A stretch of 64,000 bases of DNA, taken from NCBI RefSeq assembly GCF_001541345.2, contig NZ_LMVL02000005.1, positions 310,001 to 374,000 on the forward strand. The letters run 5' to 3'. Below, piece by piece: positions 62,553 to 64,000 of this stretch. The translations under genes were made by a program, and so were the position numbers. Positions within the stretch are counted from its first letter, which is position 1, and the number at the start of each line of letters is the position of its first letter. Under the pieces are notes generated by a model. It worked only from the letters and a program-made list of their open reading frames with translations. It was not told the DNA's origin and searched no databases. The stretch is from Gillisella vitis. GTDB lineage: Bacteria > Pseudomonadota > Alphaproteobacteria > Rhizobiales > Rhizobiaceae.

Positions 62553-63551
62553 CTAATCGTGGTTTTTCCTATGTTTTGCAAGAGGGTGATGTGTCTCAAC
62601 CAGAATCTGGAGCCTTTCTTCGAGCACATGCGTGTAGATTTGCGTCGTCGAAATGTCGCTATGTCCCAGTAATTCTTGCACAACCCGTAGATCTGCGCCG
62701 TTTTCAAGCAAATGGCTGGCAAAAGCATGCCTGAGCACATGTGGGGACACCGCATCGCCACTGAGACCGGCACGAATGGCAAGATCCTTCAATTCCCGCG
62801 CGAAAATCTGCCTGGGCAGATAGCCTTCGCGGCTGGCGGCGGGAAACAGAAAGCCAATGCCCGATGATTTTCCCAGTTTCGATGCTGTTTGTTTCGACGC
62901 TGTTTTTTTCGATGGTGGTTTTTCTGCCTGTTCGATTTCCTTGACCTGCGCATAAGCCTGCATGGCGGCGATGGCCGAGCGCGACAGCGGCACCAGCCGT
63001 TCCTTGTTGCCCTTGCCGCGGATCACCAGGAACCTGCCCTCTTGTGCAAGCACATTGGCCGGAAGCGAGACCAGTTCGCTGACACGCATGCCCGTCGCAT
63101 AGAGAAGTTCCAGCAGCGCCAGACGCCGCAGCCTTTGCAGGCGGTCGGGGCCTTCCAGCTCCGCCTCGGCCTGGGCCAGTGATAGGAGCTTGTCGACATC
63201 GGCAATCGACAGGGTCTTGGGCAGAGGTCGGCCCTTTTTCGGGGTATCGAGGATCGAGGTCGGATCGTCGCCGCGCAGTCCTTCGGCATAGAGAAACTTG
63301 TAGAATTGCCGAAGCGCCGACAGACGGCGGGCCTGGGACGAGGCTTCGAAACCGCGATGGCTGAGATCGGCCATATAAGCGGAAAGGTCGTCGCCGGTGG
63401 CGGCCATGACGCTGACTTGGCGCGTGGCCAGGAAGCCATGCAGATCTTCCAGATCCCGTTCATAGGAAGAGAGTGTGTTGCCCGCTGCACCGCGCTCGGC
63501 ACTCATCATTTCAAGGAAAGCTTCGATGCGGGCGTGGCCGAGATCAACCAT
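62553..63551 (-). CDS. xerD: Tyrosine recombinase XerD
   Basis: The partner of XerC in dif recombination. Catalytic residues are R156 (ATGMRVSEL), K180 (RGKGNKER), H271 and R274 (HVLRHAFASHLL), H297 (LLGHSDISTT) and Y306 (QIYTHVL). At 332 residues it is longer than E. coli XerD (298). The excess is a Lys/Ser/Thr-rich insert (about 208-230, KPPSKKTASKQTASK) between beta-strand and helix regions. It lies just downstream of a 52-residue membrane protein gene, probably in one transcript. Confidence 0.94.
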   Translation of the reverse strand: MVDLGHARIEAFLEMMSAERGAAGNTLSSYERDLEDLHGFLATRQVSVMAATGDDLSAYMADLSHRGFEASSQARRLSALRQFYKFLYAEGLRGDDPTSILDTPKKGRPLPKTLSIADVDKLLSLAQAEAELEGPDRLQRLRRLALLELLYATGMRVSELVSLPANVLAQEGRFLVIRGKGNKERLVPLSRSAIAAMQAYAQVKEIEQAEKPPSKKTASKQTASKLGKSSGIGFLFPAASREGYLPRQIFARELKDLAIRAGLSGDAVSPHVLRHAFASHLLENGADLRVVQELLGHSDISTTQIYTHVLEERLQILVETHHPLAKHRKNHD

Positions 63552-63587
63552 GGATGCTGTCGTTTCTATCGTTTGGTGTCTGTGCCA

Positions 63588-63746
63588 TTACGGTGATGGC
63601 TGCTGGGGCTTGATTTGCGCGGCGGGAATGGTTGCGGTGATCTCCCGCTGGCCTGGTTCTACGAAGATAACCAGAGCCCACATCGCCGCATAGATCATGG
63701 CCGCTACGGTGGCGATGACGAACAGGAAGCGGAATAAGGTGGGCAT
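63588..63746 (-). CDS. Small membrane protein of 52 residues
   Basis: This short gene on the minus strand has a very strong ribosome site (AGGAGG, 8 bases before ATG 63746). The product begins MPTLFRFLFVIATVAAMIYA, has one membrane span, then a periplasmic-type tail FVEPGQREITATIPAAQIKP. A protein of this kind next to xerD and aroK occurs, as I recall, in other Rhizobiaceae; its role is unknown. It ends 36 bases before the xerD start, suggesting co-transcription. Confidence 0.8.
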   Translation of the reverse strand: MPTLFRFLFVIATVAAMIYAAMWALVIFVEPGQREITATIPAAQIKPQQPSP

Positions 63747-63997
63747 GATGACGGCCTCCTGCCTTAAAAGGCATGGTGTACAGTGCCGTGCCTCCCAGAA
63801 GAAGCAGTCGAGGTTACTGTAACACTTTGGGTTCTCTGGATGTCGTTTATCTCTTCGGGAAAGATCAGTTCTGCTTTTCCCTCATTGCAACACACATCAG
63901 CAATATCGGCTGGAGCCGTTCCTGTTTCAAGATCGAACATGGCAGGTTTTGCTTGATAACACCCTAAACCCCTGGCACTTAAGGGAGGTCACGGGGC

Positions 63998-64000
63998 ATG
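63998..64000 (+). CDS. First codon of the next plus-strand gene (probably aroK)
   Basis: The last three bases are ATG, preceded by AAGGGAGGT at 63980-63989, an excellent ribosome site. Nothing of the protein is visible. In rhizobia the gene divergent to the small xerD-linked protein is usually shikimate kinase aroK, so this is a synteny-based guess only. Confidence 0.35.

Noticed and set aside
63773..63967. 64-codon plus-strand frame near the right edge
   Set aside because: No convincing ribosome site; it lies in the promoter region of the following gene and has no family likeness.

Overview
This window is chromosomal DNA from an alphaproteobacterium, most likely family Rhizobiaceae (Agrobacterium / Allorhizobium / Rhizobium group). 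The evidence is the gene order: an mcp-cheS-cheY-cheA-cheW-cheR-cheB-cheY-cheD-cheT chemotaxis operon followed by fliF and visN/visR; an atpHAGDC operon behind priA and a DUF4345 membrane protein; Omp85/TamB genes; and intergenic palindromes of a type familiar from rhizobia. Coding density is high, and no prophage, insertion sequence, CRISPR array or plasmid backbone was seen. The gene functions are largely core housekeeping.

Layout. 1-9.6 kb: end of a MAPEG membrane protein, a LysE-type exporter, lpdA, a TraB/GumN-family protein and xerC (both minus), a Cache-domain chemoreceptor, and priA. 9.8-15.5 kb: DUF4345 protein and the F1 ATP synthase operon atpHAGDC. 15.5-16.2 kb: a long non-coding gap leading to an L-lactate dehydrogenase gene with a palindrome over its likely -10 box. 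17.2-26.8 kb: an ArsR regulator carrying the cysteine pair of the BigR/SqrR sulfide sensors, then a LysR regulator, the NAD-dependent molybdenum formate dehydrogenase operon fdsG-fdsB-fdsA-fdhD-fdsD, and an oxalate/formate-type MFS transporter. 26.7-29.7 kb: a cluster of hairpins and a minus-strand pair, a soluble double-PAS chemoreceptor plus cheW. 29.7-36.4 kb (minus): tamB, tamA and a glycine-zipper lipoprotein. 36.4-41.2 kb: hemA (5-aminolevulinate synthase) behind an FNR/FixK-type box, a serine hydrolase, and dxr (minus).

41.5-54.2 kb: the chemotaxis and motility block. It holds a globin-coupled (IcpA/HemAT-like) receptor, cheS, cheY1, cheA, cheW, cheR, cheB, cheY2, cheD, a CheT-like protein, fliF, and the motility master regulators visN and visR. 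54.2-64.0 kb: AI-2E family permease, tRNA-Arg(CCT), an M20 amidohydrolase, a D-Ala-D-Ala carboxypeptidase, a His-rich CobW-type metallochaperone, TusA-like protein, L,D-transpeptidase lipoprotein, accA, xerD and an overlooked 52-residue membrane protein. The first codon of the next plus-strand gene (probably aroK by synteny) is the last three bases.

Together the genes serve energy conservation (pyruvate-type dehydrogenase E3, ATP synthase, lactate and formate oxidation), tetrapyrrole, isoprenoid and fatty acid precursor synthesis, envelope building, and one complete chemosensory pathway with its motility regulators. Points most worth a second look: (1) an about 80-bp structured repeat lying exactly 11 bases upstream of the start codons of both visR and the CobW gene; (2) the BigR/SqrR-like cysteine pair in a regulator between lactate and formate genes; (3) a likely loss of the proximal heme histidine in the globin-coupled receptor; (4) the FNR-type box with an overlapping perfect inverted repeat before hemA; (5) a CheZ-like D-x-x-x-Q motif in the CheT-like protein. 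I did not find a clearly undescribed multi-gene system.
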